A DNA stretch of 64,000 nucleotides, taken from Mariniblastus sp. GTDB lineage: Bacteria; Planctomycetota; Planctomycetia; Pirellulales; Pirellulaceae. Below, in pieces: positions 63,985 to 64,000 of this stretch; positions within the stretch are counted from its first letter, which is position 1; each line of letters begins with the position of its first letter. Made by a program: the position numbers and the translations under genes. The stretch covers positions 1-64,000 of the forward strand of contig JAKVBG010000002.1 of NCBI GenBank assembly GCA_022447605.1. Direction: 5' to 3'. Below the pieces are notes generated by a model. That model saw nothing but the letters and a program-made list of their open reading frames with translations, was not told where the DNA came from and did not search any database.

Positions 63985-64000
63985 GCGGTAGTCGCCGTGA

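Noticed and set aside
1-64000. Mobile elements, phage or integrase genes
   Set aside because: No transposase, integrase, terminal inverted repeats or tRNA-associated attachment site was seen; the tRNA-Leu is followed by a normal terminator.

Overview
The window looks like a chromosomal segment of a planctomycete (Planctomycetota, perhaps Pirellulales). I infer this from gene content, not from a marker gene. The content includes a DUF1570 metallopeptidase-like protein, a PEP-CTERM protein, twin-arginine-exported Gfo/Idh/MocA oxidoreductase and asparaginase, a choice-of-anchor B protein, a redoxin/cytochrome c/copper-monooxygenase fusion, a MauG-type dihaem peroxidase, and many secreted or lipid-anchored proteins of unknown function. 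Genes lie on both strands in short operons with moderately GC-rich coding sequence. No transposase, integrase, phage gene or CRISPR array is visible, and there is one tRNA, Leu(UAG).

Layout. 1-6 kb: MFS transporter, LOG-family protein, leucyl aminopeptidase, DUF1570 protein. 6-12.6 kb: tRNA-Leu with terminator, FG-GAP protein, a cluster of tiny zinc-ribbon and membrane microproteins, a SpoIIAA-like protein, a MORN-type protein, a 58-residue secreted microprotein and a PEP-CTERM protein. 13-23.8 kb: secreted glycosidase-like propeller protein, NTF2-like protein, asparaginase, oxidoreductase, choice-of-anchor B protein, enoyl-CoA hydratase family member and small cysteine-rich proteins. 23.8-27.5 kb: the redoxin/haem/copper fusion and the MauG peroxidase, divergently arranged. 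27.7-30.6 kb: a translationally coupled pair, a MoxR-type AAA+ ATPase and a 631-residue protein with TraB/ChaN/TIKI-like features. 30.6-35.4 kb: a probable envelope operon of KdsC-like phosphatase, giant OstA/LptA-like protein and DUF4105 lipoprotein. 35.8-45 kb: secreted PI-PLC-like enzyme, carB, argH and a secreted HEAT-repeat protein with a receiver-like domain. 45-52.6 kb: a complete MacAB-TolC-like export operon whose adaptor ends in an EF-hand pair. 53-64 kb: membrane coiled-coil protein, rhomboid protease, lipoprotein, class II aldolase, dGTPase-like HD protein, YacL-type PIN-TRAM protein, orphan condensation-domain acyltransferase, a candidate structured RNA, TPR lipoprotein and a nitrilase-superfamily enzyme.

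How the genes work together. The clearest joint functions are tripartite export (44983-52557), cell-envelope lipopolysaccharide-type export (30625-35381) and arginine/pyrimidine precursor supply (carB and argH, nearby but not co-transcribed). The MoxR pair is the best candidate for an undescribed system: its order and 4-bp overlap imply one functional unit, and the ATPase partner is not a standard VWA protein. Other points worth checking are the GAF-like tail on the haem/copper fusion, the secreted pseudo-receiver, the DUF4105 protein lacking its expected cysteine, the nitrilase-fold protein lacking its catalytic lysine, and the promoter-hairpin-terminator arrangement at about 61.9-62.1 kb.
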